64,000 nt of DNA from Gnetum montanum (lineage: Eukaryota > Streptophyta > Gnetopsida > Gnetales > Gnetaceae), in assembly GCA_015680685.1 (NCBI GenBank), contig MNCI01023311.1, positions 5,709 through 69,708 of the forward strand. Reading direction: 5' to 3'. Under the pieces are notes generated by a model. The model saw only the letters and a program-made list of their open reading frames with translations. It made no database searches and was not told where the DNA came from. This document shows, in pieces, positions 12,461 through 23,131 of the stretch. Each line of letters begins with the position of its first letter. Position 1 is the stretch's first letter. The position numbers and the translations under genes were made by a program.

Positions 12461-13180
12461 CTAAAGTTCTATTTGGACTAAAGTGTGCTTATATTACAAT
12501 TATTCTAGGGTTCCAACACCCCCTTACAAGATTTGCATCAAAAAATATTAGGTTCAAAGCCTAGCATTAACACTCCCCTCTTCCATCATGGAAGCATTAT
12601 TTCAAGCAACCAACACAATTCTTTAATTAATGGCAACAGTTACGGTCATTAGTGGCAACAGTTACGATCATTAGTGGCAAACGTTACGGTCATTAGTGGC
12701 AAACGTTTCAGAAGTTATGGCGGTTACGAACATTAGTGGTAGACGTTTCAGAAGTTATGGCGGTTACGAACATTAGTGGTAAACATTATGATCATTAATG
12801 GCAACAGTTACGGTCATTAGTGGCAAACGTTACGATCATTAGTGGCAAACGTTTTGGAAGTTATGACGGTTACGAACATTAGTGGTAGACGTTTCGAAAG
12901 TTACGGACATAAGTGAGCACTTAATTGGAGGACGTGGACGTTATTACACAAGAAGCGATGGTGGTTTCTGTAGCCGTTACATGAGACGTAGGCATCATTA
13001 TGGATGGCTTAAAGTTCTATTTGGACTAAAGTGTGCTTATATTACAATTATTCTAGGGTTCCAACACCCCCTTACAGGATTTGCATCAAAAAATATTAGG
13101 TTCAAAGCCTAGCATTAACACTCCCCTCTTCCATCATGGAAGCATTATTTCAAGCAACCAACACAATTCTTTAATTAAGA
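12083..13180 (-). repeat. 548-bp tandem duplication with Copia-type LTR/PPT junctions
   Basis: The block ending 'caacacaattctttaatta' occurs twice with a 548-bp period (ends near 12630 and 13180). Each copy holds, on the minus strand, a purine-rich tract (ttgtaaggggg) immediately followed by TGTTGGAACCCTAG. That is the usual polypurine tract plus 5' end of a Copia-type LTR (LTR starts at 12518 and 13066). Upstream of the tract is a 'gaggggagtgtt' block typical of the end of Copia internal regions. The 76-residue plus-strand frames at 12334 and 12882 are by-products of this repeat. Confidence 0.6.
12270..12910. repeat. Minisatellite with about 20-bp units inside the Copia-type LTR
   Basis: Imperfect tandem units of the form 'cattagtggcaaacgttacggt' (variants with cagttac, tagacgtttcgg). 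At least 15 units occur here and a few more at 14560-14640. By orientation they lie in the U3 part of the LTR. Confidence 0.75.
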
Positions 13181-13749
13181 AAAAAACAAAACAAACTTGT
13201 TCCTATGTGCTCAACAAGCACCACAATGCATTGATCTATCCCTACATTGGTTGGTTTGGTAAAGTGATGCCTCTCTTTATATGTATTTTCTTGTCCTTGA
13301 GTTTTGATGTGACAAATGGAGTAGAGCAATAACATCAAAAAAACATTTGTAATCATGGCGTAGTTGACTTATCTTCGTTCTCATCAGTACTTTCTTCAGT
13401 GATGAATAATGACTAGATTCATAAACTCGCATATTCTTATCTTTTAACATAATTAAATCTTTCTTTACTTCCATTATAAAAGCAAGCATGCATATGGCGA
13501 GCCATTGGAGGGACATTTGAACAATAGAATTTATTAGGGCTCTCCTTTTGGCGTGACAAACCAATGACAACCAACTGCAAAGCATCTCGTAAATAATGCT
13601 TTAAAGTGGCTGCATCAAAGTGGGTTCTGGCCAAACAAATGAGAAAAATAATTTCTTAATTCCAAACTGAATCATCAGGATCCTTAAAGCACATGAGCTT
13701 CATATTTTACTAAGACGTGGAGAATGGTAAAAGAAATTGGCCGACGCTT
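13181..13749. other. No recognisable gene
   Basis: A minus-strand frame of 102 residues (13277-13585) and an overlapping 65-residue frame show no known domain. The sequence lies between the two copies of direct repeat C and is probably part of the repeated element. Confidence 0.35.
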
Positions 13750-14747
13750 TTCTTAGCTTAACCATTGGGCCAAGTAAAGCATAAAGTGAAACACCATGTG
13801 AACAAAAGATCTTAGCTTCAACAATTCACCCTGTAGTGTGATATTTTTGGCAATGAATTTCTTTTTTTAACCAGGAAATTACTTAATGAAAGGGGTTACT
13901 ATTCTGTAAAAATAATAGGCTATGTTTTATATGTTCTTCTTTATGATAAATGATGTAAAAAGAAGTTAGATTGAACCTAGAAGGTTAGGTTCTAGCTCCT
14001 CCCTAAGCTTTGGTAATGAAATTTTACAAATTAAAGTAATATGATGATTTTGTATTTTAGAAATTAAAGTCATATGATTAGCTGACAAATGAATGGTATC
14101 AATAAGGATTTCAGTGATATAAGATCTTAACAGATTGAAAACTTCAGCATTATTCCTAATGAAACCTTATACAAAATAGTCTACCTGAGGTTGCTTTTCT
14201 GGTTTATTTATTGCTTTCTACTTTTTTCTTTTCATTCCCAATAATAAATCTTATACATGCCAAAGTTTAAAAACTCAAAATTACTGTGTACCTTTTAGTA
14301 TCTAACCGGCTCTGCAGGTCAAAAAGGCTACCTTTGTTCTTGACTAGTCAATATTATCGGTGAACTGAGGCCTTTATTAACAAGGCTTGTCTGGCCTTGG
14401 TTGTTGAAAACTAAAGCTAAGCTTGTATCAGTGTTGATGTCAAGACTCCCATGCTCTCATGGGGCCATGATTATCAACGTCTCTATCTCTCTCTCTTAAT
14501 AACCACAGTAAAAATCATGTGAGTAGTGGGCATTTAAACTACTGGGTGGTGGTCATTAATGGCAACAGTTACGGTCATTAGTGGCAAACGTTTCGGAAGT
14601 TATGGTGGTTACGAACATTAGTGGTAGACATTTCGAAAGTTACGGACATAAGTGAGCACTTAATTGGAGAACGTGGACGTTATTACACAAGAAGCGATGG
14701 TGGTTTCTGTAGCCGTTACATGAGACGTAGGCATCATTATGGATGGC
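13750..14747. repeat. Direct repeat C, copy 2, truncated
   Basis: Second copy of 11466-12460, ending abruptly at 'attatggatggcc' (14747). The other copies continue there with 'taaagttctattt'. Unrelated sequence with a TATA-like box begins at the break. Confidence 0.7.
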
Positions 14748-15560
14748 CGCAGCAGCTATAAAACCAGGGTTGTCTAGCAAAAAGAGGGGAAAATCCTAGA
14801 GGGGTCTCCAAAAGAGGAATCTAAAAGGGCTCTTCCCATCAATCCTAAAGGGGGGCTCTTTGTATTAGTCCTAAAGGGGCTCTTTCTATCAGTCTAAAAA
14901 AGGCACTAGCTATCAATCTTAAGGGGGTAGCTTCCTCTCCACTAAGTAATGGTTTCCTTCTTTCTTTCTTTTTTTCTGTAAAGGCTTCCAATTGATCTTT
15001 GAGGAGGGTCCAAAATAGGAGCCATCAACTCAAAATTGGATCCTTGTAGGTCTTTTTTGCAACGGCAGGAGGGGTCTTTCTCTCTTCTTTCTATCTGCAA
15101 CAACATAGGCAGTGCAACCCATGCGCAGGGCGTGAGACGTGCAGTTTTCTTAGGGCCAGCAGCTTGTCCTGGTGGTGCAGACGTGGGTGGACGATCTTCC
15201 TCTCTACGGCGGTGCACAAAAGGTGGAAAACGTTGGCAGGCTTTGAGAATCGTAGTTGCTACCCTGTGTGGACTACGGTGGGTACTCTCTCTCTCTCCCT
15301 CTCTCACTACGATCGTGGTCTTCCTGCCCAACAATGGATACCATTGGCAGTCACAGACCAGCAACGTTAGCAGGACTAGGGAAAATTCATTTCTTTTAGT
15401 TACTTATTGTATTGAAGATAATTATTTAATTTTAATTCCAGATTTCTTTTTAGTTTATTATTTGCAAAAGGCCACATAGCCCTCTCTAGTTGAGACTATT
15501 CATAGGTTTCTGTACCCATACAGGAGGTGCCCTAGACAATAGTCTCCTAAAACGAGTTTT
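14748..15560 (+). repeat. LTR-like sequence upstream of the GDU-type gene
   Basis: Begins at the break in repeat C. Contains TATAAAA at about 14755 and a degenerate array of 'tcctaaaggggctctttctatcag' type units at 14830-14935. A long GC-richer leader follows, then T-rich sequence. Composition and layout resemble the R/U5 half of a Copia LTR, but I found no second LTR, clear CA end or primer site. It could instead be the promoter and 5' untranslated region of the gene at 15608. Confidence 0.35.
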
Positions 15561-15607
15561 CTTTTGTGGTGTTGGTGCAACCAAAATTTGTGCATCAACG
15601 GTCAATA

Positions 15608-15952
15608 ATGGGGGAGAATGCAATTTCTTGGACATGGTCGTCTCTAGTGCCTTATCTACTGGGTGGAGGATTGCTGCTATTGCTGTGCATGTTCCTTGCT
15701 AGGCTGCTCATTCTTTTGTCTAATTGCAACCCCTCCTCCGCCACTACAACTGCGGCAGATGATATCAATACTTCTACTTCTACAACAGATCAGAAGCAGT
15801 GTTTCCATGATAACCAGGTCGTTATTTTTGTTGTTATGCCAGGCGATCATGTACCCAAATTTATTGCCAAACCCAAGCCTCTTGTCCTGCAAAACACCCC
15901 TCAAAACAACTGTGATGCTGTCATCTCCTTGAATGGGTTTGAGCATGTATGA
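15608..15952 (+). CDS. GLUTAMINE DUMPER-like single-pass membrane protein
   Basis: 114 residues from ATGGGGGAGAATGCA; an upstream in-frame Met at 15566 lies in leader-like sequence and was not chosen. Residues 8-14 (WTWSSLV) precede one hydrophobic helix at about 13-38, rich in Gly, Leu and Cys. A Ser/Thr/Asp-rich linker follows, then VVMPGDHVPKFIAKP at 75-89. That matches the family's cytosolic VIMAG motif followed by a PT(Y/F)LA-type stretch. GDU proteins are plant-specific, sit in the plasma membrane and promote amino-acid export with a RING ubiquitin ligase. Arabidopsis members are about 110-160 residues and intronless, as here. In the motif the usual Ala is Pro. No relevant neighbours. 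Family assignment is good; the exact role is inferred. Confidence 0.75.
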   Translation: MGENAISWTWSSLVPYLLGGGLLLLLCMFLARLLILLSNCNPSSATTTAADDINTSTSTTDQKQCFHDNQVVIFVVMPGDHVPKFIAKPKPLVLQNTPQNNCDAVISLNGFEHV

Positions 15953-16167
15953 TAGTCATTTGGATCGTGATAATGATTTGTTAAGCGATATGGTTCTACC
16001 TCAAACATACGAGAGGGAAAAAAATTTTAAAAATCATCTTTTGCAAAATTATTGTGTACCCGGCAAAGTTTGTTTAAACCTTGCAAAGACAAGAGTGCAC
16101 TGTTTAATGTTCAAAAGCCTCCAGATGTTATGTCAGAGTTCTGAGGCTACCTGCAGTAGTAGTGGAT

Positions 16168-16845
16168 TGGAGCAGGATCACTCCAATAATTAAATCACCT
16201 TTAATCAACTAAATCCAGATATTATGCAAAAATAAAATTATTTGCTAGAAAATAAGAAAACTAGATACATTTAATTATTTATTAGAAAATTACAACACAG
16301 TTCACACAACCCATAAGCATTCAAAAGCCTATCACACTCAAACCATATTGTCAAGCATGAGGCTGTACAACTACACAATGGCTATTCTTAAAAAAAGACA
16401 CAACCAATAAAAATCTCTCCCACAACCTAGGACTAAGATCTTAACTCATAAGTGAGACACAAGAGAATAAAATACATAGATTAACACACCACAAGCTGAT
16501 CTTGGAGCTGCAACCACCTATTACACTCATCCAATGTGCTCACTCACTCTCTCTTGCCTAGCTCTCCACTCTTAAGAGCATTTTCTCTCACTCTTGTTGC
16601 ATACAAGCTCTCTCCTTGTATAAGCTCTCCTCCTTTCTCATGAATGAATACATATATAATTATAGAGATCCAAAACCCTAGGAAGCTTTCTATTTGCCTT
16701 CCTAGGTATTTTCTACAAGGATCTGGAGTCTTTCGGATGTTTCCCAATCAAAACGCTACATTAAAGCTTCTTTCCTCGCTAACAAACTTACAAAAACAAC
16801 TTGTAGGACAAACACAAGGGAATCAGGAGAGGTGTTTCTACACCA
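16168..16845 (-). repeat. Chromovirus 3' LTR, internally deleted
   Basis: 678 bp. Matches 21547-23126 at both ends but lacks about 380 bp that carry the AGACATCTA array, as well as the nested insertion. It ends at the polypurine tract. Confidence 0.85.
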
Positions 16846-16929
16846 ACTCTCCCACCCTTCAAACAGTGAACTCATGTGAACAAGGAAGCAAGGGTAGAAG
16901 TGATCCCCACTCAACAAGTTTAGTCTCAT

Positions 16930-17005
16930 GGATCCAACAACATCATTAGTGGATTGATCCTCCCAATGGATTAAGTATTCATGTCTCTTGACTTTCTGAG
17001 TGCTA
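16930..17005 (-). pseudogene. Chromodomain remnant at the end of pol
   Basis: Minus-strand translation contains HEYLIHWEDQSTND, the aromatic/Trp core of retroelement chromodomains (Y-L-V-x-W-x-G type). It lies just after the GPF module and before the 3' LTR, where chromoviruses carry this domain. It is separated from the integrase frame by stops. Confidence 0.6.
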
Positions 17006-17094
17006 GAAGCTTCCCTCTACTTGAGTACAACTACCTTCATCTCCATTGAATACTTGGATTGATCAATAGCCCCCTTCAACTCATCGATGCTACC

Positions 17095-18058
17095 CTATAT
17101 GGTCTTCTCATTAGCTAGTCCATGATAGTGCACAAGATTTGAAACATTAAAAACAAAAGACAAACCAACATCATTTGGTAAATCAATCTTAAAAGCATTA
17201 TCATTGATCTTAGCCTTGATTTTGAAAGGCCCCATCTTCTTAGCTTTCAATTTGAAAAAGTTAACACCTCTCAAGTACTTCTTCTTCAAGTGCATCCAAG
17301 CCAACTTACCAACAACAAAATTAGGCTTCTACTTGCCCTCATTCCTCTTGAGAACTCTCTTCATCCTTCTTCTTAAGATTTGATTTTACTTCTACATGAA
17401 GATCCCTCATCTCTTTATCAAAATCAACACTAAGTTGAGCTTCACCATCAAAGCTCTTCAAAGTGTTCATCATCTTTGGACAAAATCCATAATTCACCTC
17501 AAATGGACTTTTGCTATTTGCAACATGAAAAGCATTATTATATGAAATTTTAATATGACACAACAAGTTTTTCCACCTATTTGGTTGTCCATAACTCAAA
17601 CATCTCAATATGTTTAGCAAGGATTTATTCACCACCTATGTTTGGCCATCACATTATGAATGATATGGACTAGAAAAATTCAACTTTATCCCTAAAATCC
17701 TCCAAAGGGACCTCCAAAAATGGCTTCTGAACTTGGAGTTCTCGTTACTAACAATATTCAAAGGAATACCATACAACTTCACAACATGCTGGAAAAATAA
17801 ATGTGCAACATGAGAGGCATCACTTACCTTCTTGCATGGAATAAAATATGTCATCTTGGAGAACCTATCCACAATGACAAAAATTACATCATTCCCACTC
17901 TTGATCTTTTGAATACCACTCACAAAGTCCATTGACACACTTTCCCATGGATCTTTGGAAATTGGTAAAGGCATATAGTATCCATCCACACCTTTACCTC
18001 CTTTGAACCTTTGACATGTCAAGCACTCCTTCATAAAATTTAAAACTTCCATAGCCAT
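17095..18058 (-). pseudogene. Chromovirus integrase and GPF module
   Basis: Pieces at 18058-17654, 17635-17339 and 17304-17095. Seen: the end of the zinc finger (CLTCQRFKG), the first catalytic Asp in SMDFVSG, and a second catalytic region reading IVSNENSKF. The usual Asp of the SDRD-type motif is Asn there. The region of the catalytic Glu is broken by a stop. GPFKIKAKINDNAFKIDLP is the GPY/F module. Not functional. Confidence 0.85.
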
Positions 18059-18329
18059 ACTAGTCTAAAAATAGTGCCTACCCATGAGTTCTAATGTTTT
18101 ATCCCTACCCATGTGACATGTCATGTCACTACAATTCTTTTCAAACAAAATATTTTTCTTAAAATCACAATTAGGATCACATACCTTTCCATTCTTAAAT
18201 AATAGTTCATCTTAAATATGATAGTCCCTCCATTGGTCTATCCTATTCATCAATGGCTCTTTGAGGCTCCTCCAAATGTACCCAAAATCAACATCATGTT
18301 CATACAAAGATGCAAAATCACTCATACCT

Positions 18330-19620
18330 CCCACATGAGGTGCTAAAATTTACCACATGCACCCTAGATAATGCATTATCCACCACATTGGCTCTTCCAC
18401 TTTTGTGCCTCAACATAAAATTGAACTCTTGTAACTATGCAATGCACTTCATGTGCTTTGCACTCAATTTCTTTTGAAAGTTTAGAAATTGAAGTGCTTT
18501 GTAGTCTGTCATCAAAGTGAATTCCTTGGGCAAGAACTAATGCCTCTAATGCTTGATTTCTTGAAGAATGGCATACAAATCCTTCTCATATATGTTATAT
18601 TTTTTCCTTGACTTATTTATATTTTTAGAAAAGAAAGCAAAAAGCATACATTCTTGTGAAAGTACCCCACAATTGGCAAGTCCACTTGCATCCACCTCCA
18701 CCTAAACAAGCTTCTGAAAATCTGGAATTGCAAGCACCGATTCACTGGTAATCTTTGCTTTCAACAAGTCAAAGCTTCATTGAGTTTCATTATCCCACCT
18801 AAATTCCTTATTGTTCTTCAACAAAGCAAACATATGCTATGAAATATCACTAAAATGTTTTATGAATTGTCTATAAAAACCTTCTAAACTAAGGAATTAT
18901 CTTAACTCCCCAACATTCTTAAGAGTTGGCCAATCCTTTATAGCCTTCACCTTAATAGCTTCCATCCAAATATGATTTTCAGAAACCACATGACCCAAAT
19001 ATGTGATTTCCCTCTTGAAGAAATGACTTTTCTTCATGCTGATCACCAACTATGCCTCCTCCAACTTAAGGCACACCATTCTCAAGTGATCCAAGTGCTC
19101 TTTCTCATTAGAGCTATACACCAAAATATTGTCAAAAAAGACAATACAACCCTTATCAGTCAAGTCCTTCAATACATTATGCATCAACCTCATGAATGTA
19201 GCATGTGCATTCATGAGCCCAAATGGCATCACTAACCACTCAAATAATCCATTCAGTGTTTTGAAAGTTGTCTTCCACTCATCACTAGGCCTCATTGTAA
19301 TTTGATAGTAACCACTCTTTAAATCAATTTTACTAAAAATTTCAACATTGGTAAGGACATCAAGGATATCATCCATCTTTGGAATAGGAAACCTATACCT
19401 CACTATTATCATGTTCACAACTCTAGAATCAATGTACATCCTCTATTCATTGTTTTTCTTCTTTGGCACTAGCACTGTTAGAATTGCACAAGGTGAAATG
19501 GATTTCCTCACAAAGCCATTTGCAAGTAAACCCTCAACTTACCTTTGCAATTCTATGCTCTGATTTGGTGCCATTCAGTAAGCTCTCTTGTTTGGAATGG
19601 TAGCACTAGGGATGAAGTCA
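18330..19620 (-). pseudogene. Chromovirus reverse transcriptase and RNase H
   Basis: The open piece at 19439-19050 has RFPIPKMDDILD, KIDLKSGYYQI and VMPFGLMNAHATF. The active-site box reads VFFDNILVYSS, so the second catalytic Asp is Asn. RNase H follows (VEVDASGLANCGVLSQ at about 18690, ending RHKSGRANVVDNALSR near 18400), with several stops. Confidence 0.85.
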
Positions 19621-20350
19621 ATCTGATGTTATACATTCCTCATTGGTGGTAGTCCATCCAATTCCCCCTTAAACACCTTGGAAAATTTCTCCTTCAAGCC
19701 TAGCACACTTGTAGGAAGTTCAACCTACACATCATCATGGTTAGTAGCAATTGTTGTCATAACAACAAAACCAAAACCAATTTCATCATGTTCCTTAATA
19801 TATTCCCTCTCTCCTAGAAGAATTAAGAAAGCATTAAGTGAGCTATACTACCTCACTTGTTCAGCCGTCATAGGAATCAAATCATGAATTCCATCAAGTC
19901 TAACAACACTTCACACATTTCTTGCTCCATCAAATTAAGTTCCATTGTCAAAATTCCTAGGTCTACCAAGAATTACATCAACACAATCTATTGGAAGCAC
20001 ATCATACCTCACAATATCATAAAAACTTTCAATTTTAAGTTTCAAAGTACATTGTTCCCTCACCTCTTGTGAAAAATCTTTAGACAACCAATGCACCTTA
20101 TAGGATCTCAAATAAGGATTAGTTACCAAATCTAATCTAGTAATTACCCTAAAATAAATAACATTTTCTTAGGTTTCCCCATCAATCAAAACATGAATCC
20201 ATTCCTCACTAAGCAAAAAACTAGCCCCAATCTGAAATAACAATTTTCTATCAAGATGATCTCCTTTATTTGCATTCCTCTTGAATGCACAAGAATTTAG
20301 TTCAGAAACATCCTCAATCTTTGGAGCATTAGGATTACCTCTTTGAAGAG
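19621..20350 (-). pseudogene. Chromovirus protease region
   Basis: Pieces at 20387-20169 and 20129-19935 contain HVLIDGET (normally I-D-S/G-G-A/S-T) and DVILGRPRNFD (usually DVILGMxWL), the start and end of a retropepsin. Frame interrupted by stops. Confidence 0.65.
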
Positions 20351-20356
20351 CTTGGC

Positions 20357-21487
20357 TTAATGTCTCCTCCACCTCCATAGTTTGCACATCTTTGTCCTTG
20401 GCTGCCTTGTGAAATGGACATTCCTATTGCTTATGTCCCCATTCTTCATACTTAAAGAACTAAATTTTTTATGAGCTACTACTTGGATCCTTACCTTTCT
20501 TACTTGGGTCCTTCTTGGTTTTATCCTTCTCATCATCTCCTTCAGTCTTCTTATCTTGGTTGCCCTCCTTGTCTTTAGATTTAGACTTGGATCCCTTATT
20601 AGATCTAGATCTTTTTTTCTTCCCTTTAGAACTTTGTTTGCTTTTGTTTCTAAATCCACATAATCTCTTCTCAACCTTTAGCGCCAAATCATAAGCCTCA
20701 TCAATGGTTTGTGGCTCACAAAAGAAAAACTCTTGTTGATACACCATATTGAGACCTCCTAAAAATATTAAATATTTCTCATACTCCTCCTAGTTTACCT
20801 TATCTTGATGAAATAGATCACAAAATTCAAAGTAATATTCTTTGATGTCCTTGTTACCTTTCCTTAAGAATTTCAACTTCATAATGATTTTTTGTCTCTG
20901 AAGAGATTGTTCAAATTTTCTTTTCACATATATTTTATCAAATCCCAATCTCTGATAGATTGATCATTTCATCTTTCATAATCCTAGGATTTCTTTTTCC
21001 ACCAAGTAGAAGCCATACCTTCTAATATGGATTCAGCAATAGGTACCCTTGCAATTGAAAATGCTTCTCAAGTGCCTTCAACTAACTTATGGAAGTCTTG
21101 AAGAATTTCTAAATGCTCTTAGAAACCTTGCCTCATCTTCATTGTCAAGCTTACTTGAAGAAGTATTAAACATCATTAGAGCCCTTGGAGTTCTTATTTG
21201 AGGAATAGGATTCCCTCCCATTGGAATCCTTGGATGATGGTTTTCTATACTCCCATAGTTGGATTGACCTTCCTCTTCATCTACTTCATCTCCATATGGC
21301 TATGAAACTTCTTCATCTGAATGTACATGTTCTTCACCTTTGCATATTGAAATATGACTAGGGATAGCATGTTTATCCACCTTTGCATTGATTTCATCCA
21401 ATCGAGCAATCTCATCATTAGGAAGGTGGATTTCATGCTCTCCATGTCCCAATTCAAAGCTTGCACCAATCTCTCCTTAGATGCCAT
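20357..21487 (-). pseudogene. Chromovirus gag
   Basis: Starts at Met 21487 (MASKERLVQALNWDMES). A degenerate middle follows, then a Lys/Ser/Asp-rich C-terminal part (20747-20469) after EAYDLALKVEKRLCG, a common gag C-terminal motif. The zinc knuckle is not intact. Broken by stops. Confidence 0.65.
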
Positions 21488-21546
21488 CTAAAATTGAAAA
21501 AATCCTCAACCACAAATCCAGGCAATAATAAAACTAGGCTCTAGGC

Positions 21547-23126
21547 CAGAGCAAGTTCACTCCAATAATTAAATCACCTTCAATGCACTAAATCCAAATA
21601 TTATGCAATGATAAAATTATTTGCTAGAAAATAAGAAAATTAGTTATCTTCAATTAATTTATTAGAAGATTGCAATAGGGTTCACATAACCCATAAGCAT
21701 CCAAAAACCTATCACACTCAAATGTCATTACAAAGCATAAGTGTCACATCCCCATTCCCAAATGATGTTGTTGCCTAACAAAGATGGTGTCTCTTCATAA
21801 CAAGTGTTATCATTATCTTAATAAAACCCAAAAGGACAATTGTAATTGAGACCTGAAAGGGTGCATTGTAATAATGGACATGTCTCTTATGATAACTTGT
21901 GGGGATTTAACCTAAAGCATTTATACTTGAGCTTAGAGGTTGTGCCAATCATGGGGTGATAGAGCCTAAAATGGCAAGTCTTAGGGTTGAATGAAGCAAG
22001 ACAGGAAGTGGACTAGCCATCCCTTCTAGTTAATTTTAAGCCTAACCATAGTGGTAGTGCAAGATTGCCTCTAATGGTATATATGCCAAATGAAGAAAAT
22101 CCCAAGGAACACTCTCAAAGCATGATCTACATACACTATTCCATATCAATAAAACATTCTTTTCTTTTTCTTTCTACACTTTCTCTATTATTTCCTTTAT
22201 GCATAATGTCTAATATAACACATATTTGACCTTTGCAATGACATCTGGGGATGAGATGTCACAATGAGGCTCTACAACCACACAATGGTTGTTCTCAATG
22301 TAAGACACAACCAATAGGAATCTCTCCCACAACCTGGGACTGAGATCTTAACACAAGTAAGATATAAGAGAATAGAACACATAGACCAACACATCACAAG
22401 CTAATCTTGGAGCTACAACCACCTATTGCACTCATCGAATGTGCTCACCTAGTCTCTCTTGCCCAACTCTCTACTCTCAAGAGCATTATCTCTCACTTTT
22501 GCTACATACAAGCTCTCTCCTTGCCTAAGCTCTCCTTCTTTCTCATGGATGGATACATACGTAATTATAGAGATTCAAAATCCTATGAAGCTTTCTATTT
22601 GCCTTCCTAGATGTTTTCCATGAGGATCTAGAGTCTTTCAAATGTTTCCTAATTGAAATGCCATGTTAGAACTTTTTTCCTTGTCAACTTAGACATCTCT
22701 AGTTTTGCTTAGACATCTACTATGAAAGCCCTAATTTTAGGTGAGACGTCTACTATTTTTGGTAGGCATCTACTCTAGTCCATAAATGTCTATACTTTAG
22801 GTTAGACATCTAAGGTGAGACATCTATCTTTTTGGATAGATGTCTATCCTACAAGTGCCAAAAATAAAAATGCTTATTTTGATGCTTGGAGCCTCCAGAT
22901 GTCTCCAAACAAGTTGTCATAGATCCTTGAACCCCATGAACTCATCAAAATAAGCCAAAAACACCTCTAAACAGACCAAAACATCTAAGAATCTTCATCA
23001 TAAAAATCAACATAAGAAGATACACAAAAACAGAACACAGTCTCCAGGTCTCCTTCAAGCATGAAAACATGCAAAAACAACTTGTAGGACAAACACAAGG
23101 AAATTAGAAGAGATGTTCCTACACCA
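21547..23126 (-). repeat. Chromovirus 5' LTR, interrupted by a solo LTR
   Basis: 1580 bp including a 522-bp insertion (21742-22263) with its duplicated target. Without these it is about 1.05 kb. Near 22690-22860 it carries at least six copies of the palindrome-related words AGACATCTA/TAGATGTCT, absent from the 3' LTR. Confidence 0.85.
21742..22263 (+). mobile_element. Solo LTR nested in the chromovirus LTR
   Basis: Starts TGTCACATCCCC and ends GAGATGTCACA. The flanking 5-bp copies are ATAAG (21737-21741) and ATGAG (22264-22268), one mismatch. The 3' LTR of the host element lacks the insert, which confirms the borders. AATAAA near 22150 supports plus orientation. No internal region. Confidence 0.8.
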
Positions 23127-23131
23127 TGGAT

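Larger units (their letters stand above)
16163..23131 (-). mobile_element. Ty3/gypsy chromovirus, decayed, with perfect target duplication
   Basis: Element at 16168-23126, minus orientation, flanked by TGGAT at 16163-16167 and 23127-23131. LTRs begin TGGTGTAG on the minus strand. The polypurine tract (aagggtgggagagt) lies at 16846-16860. The sequence after the 5' LTR (TGGCCTAGAGCC) resembles a decayed initiator-tRNA-Met primer site. The order of gag, protease, RT, RNase H, integrase and chromodomain is readable but riddled with stops. The LTRs differ in length because of a nested insertion and a deletion. Confidence 0.88.

Noticed and set aside
12334-13112. Repeated 76-residue frames with Gly/Tyr/Arg-rich middle
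   Set aside because: Two copies of the same Copia-type LTR segment; glycine-rich look comes from the minisatellite, and the third copy at 14640 has no matching frame end.
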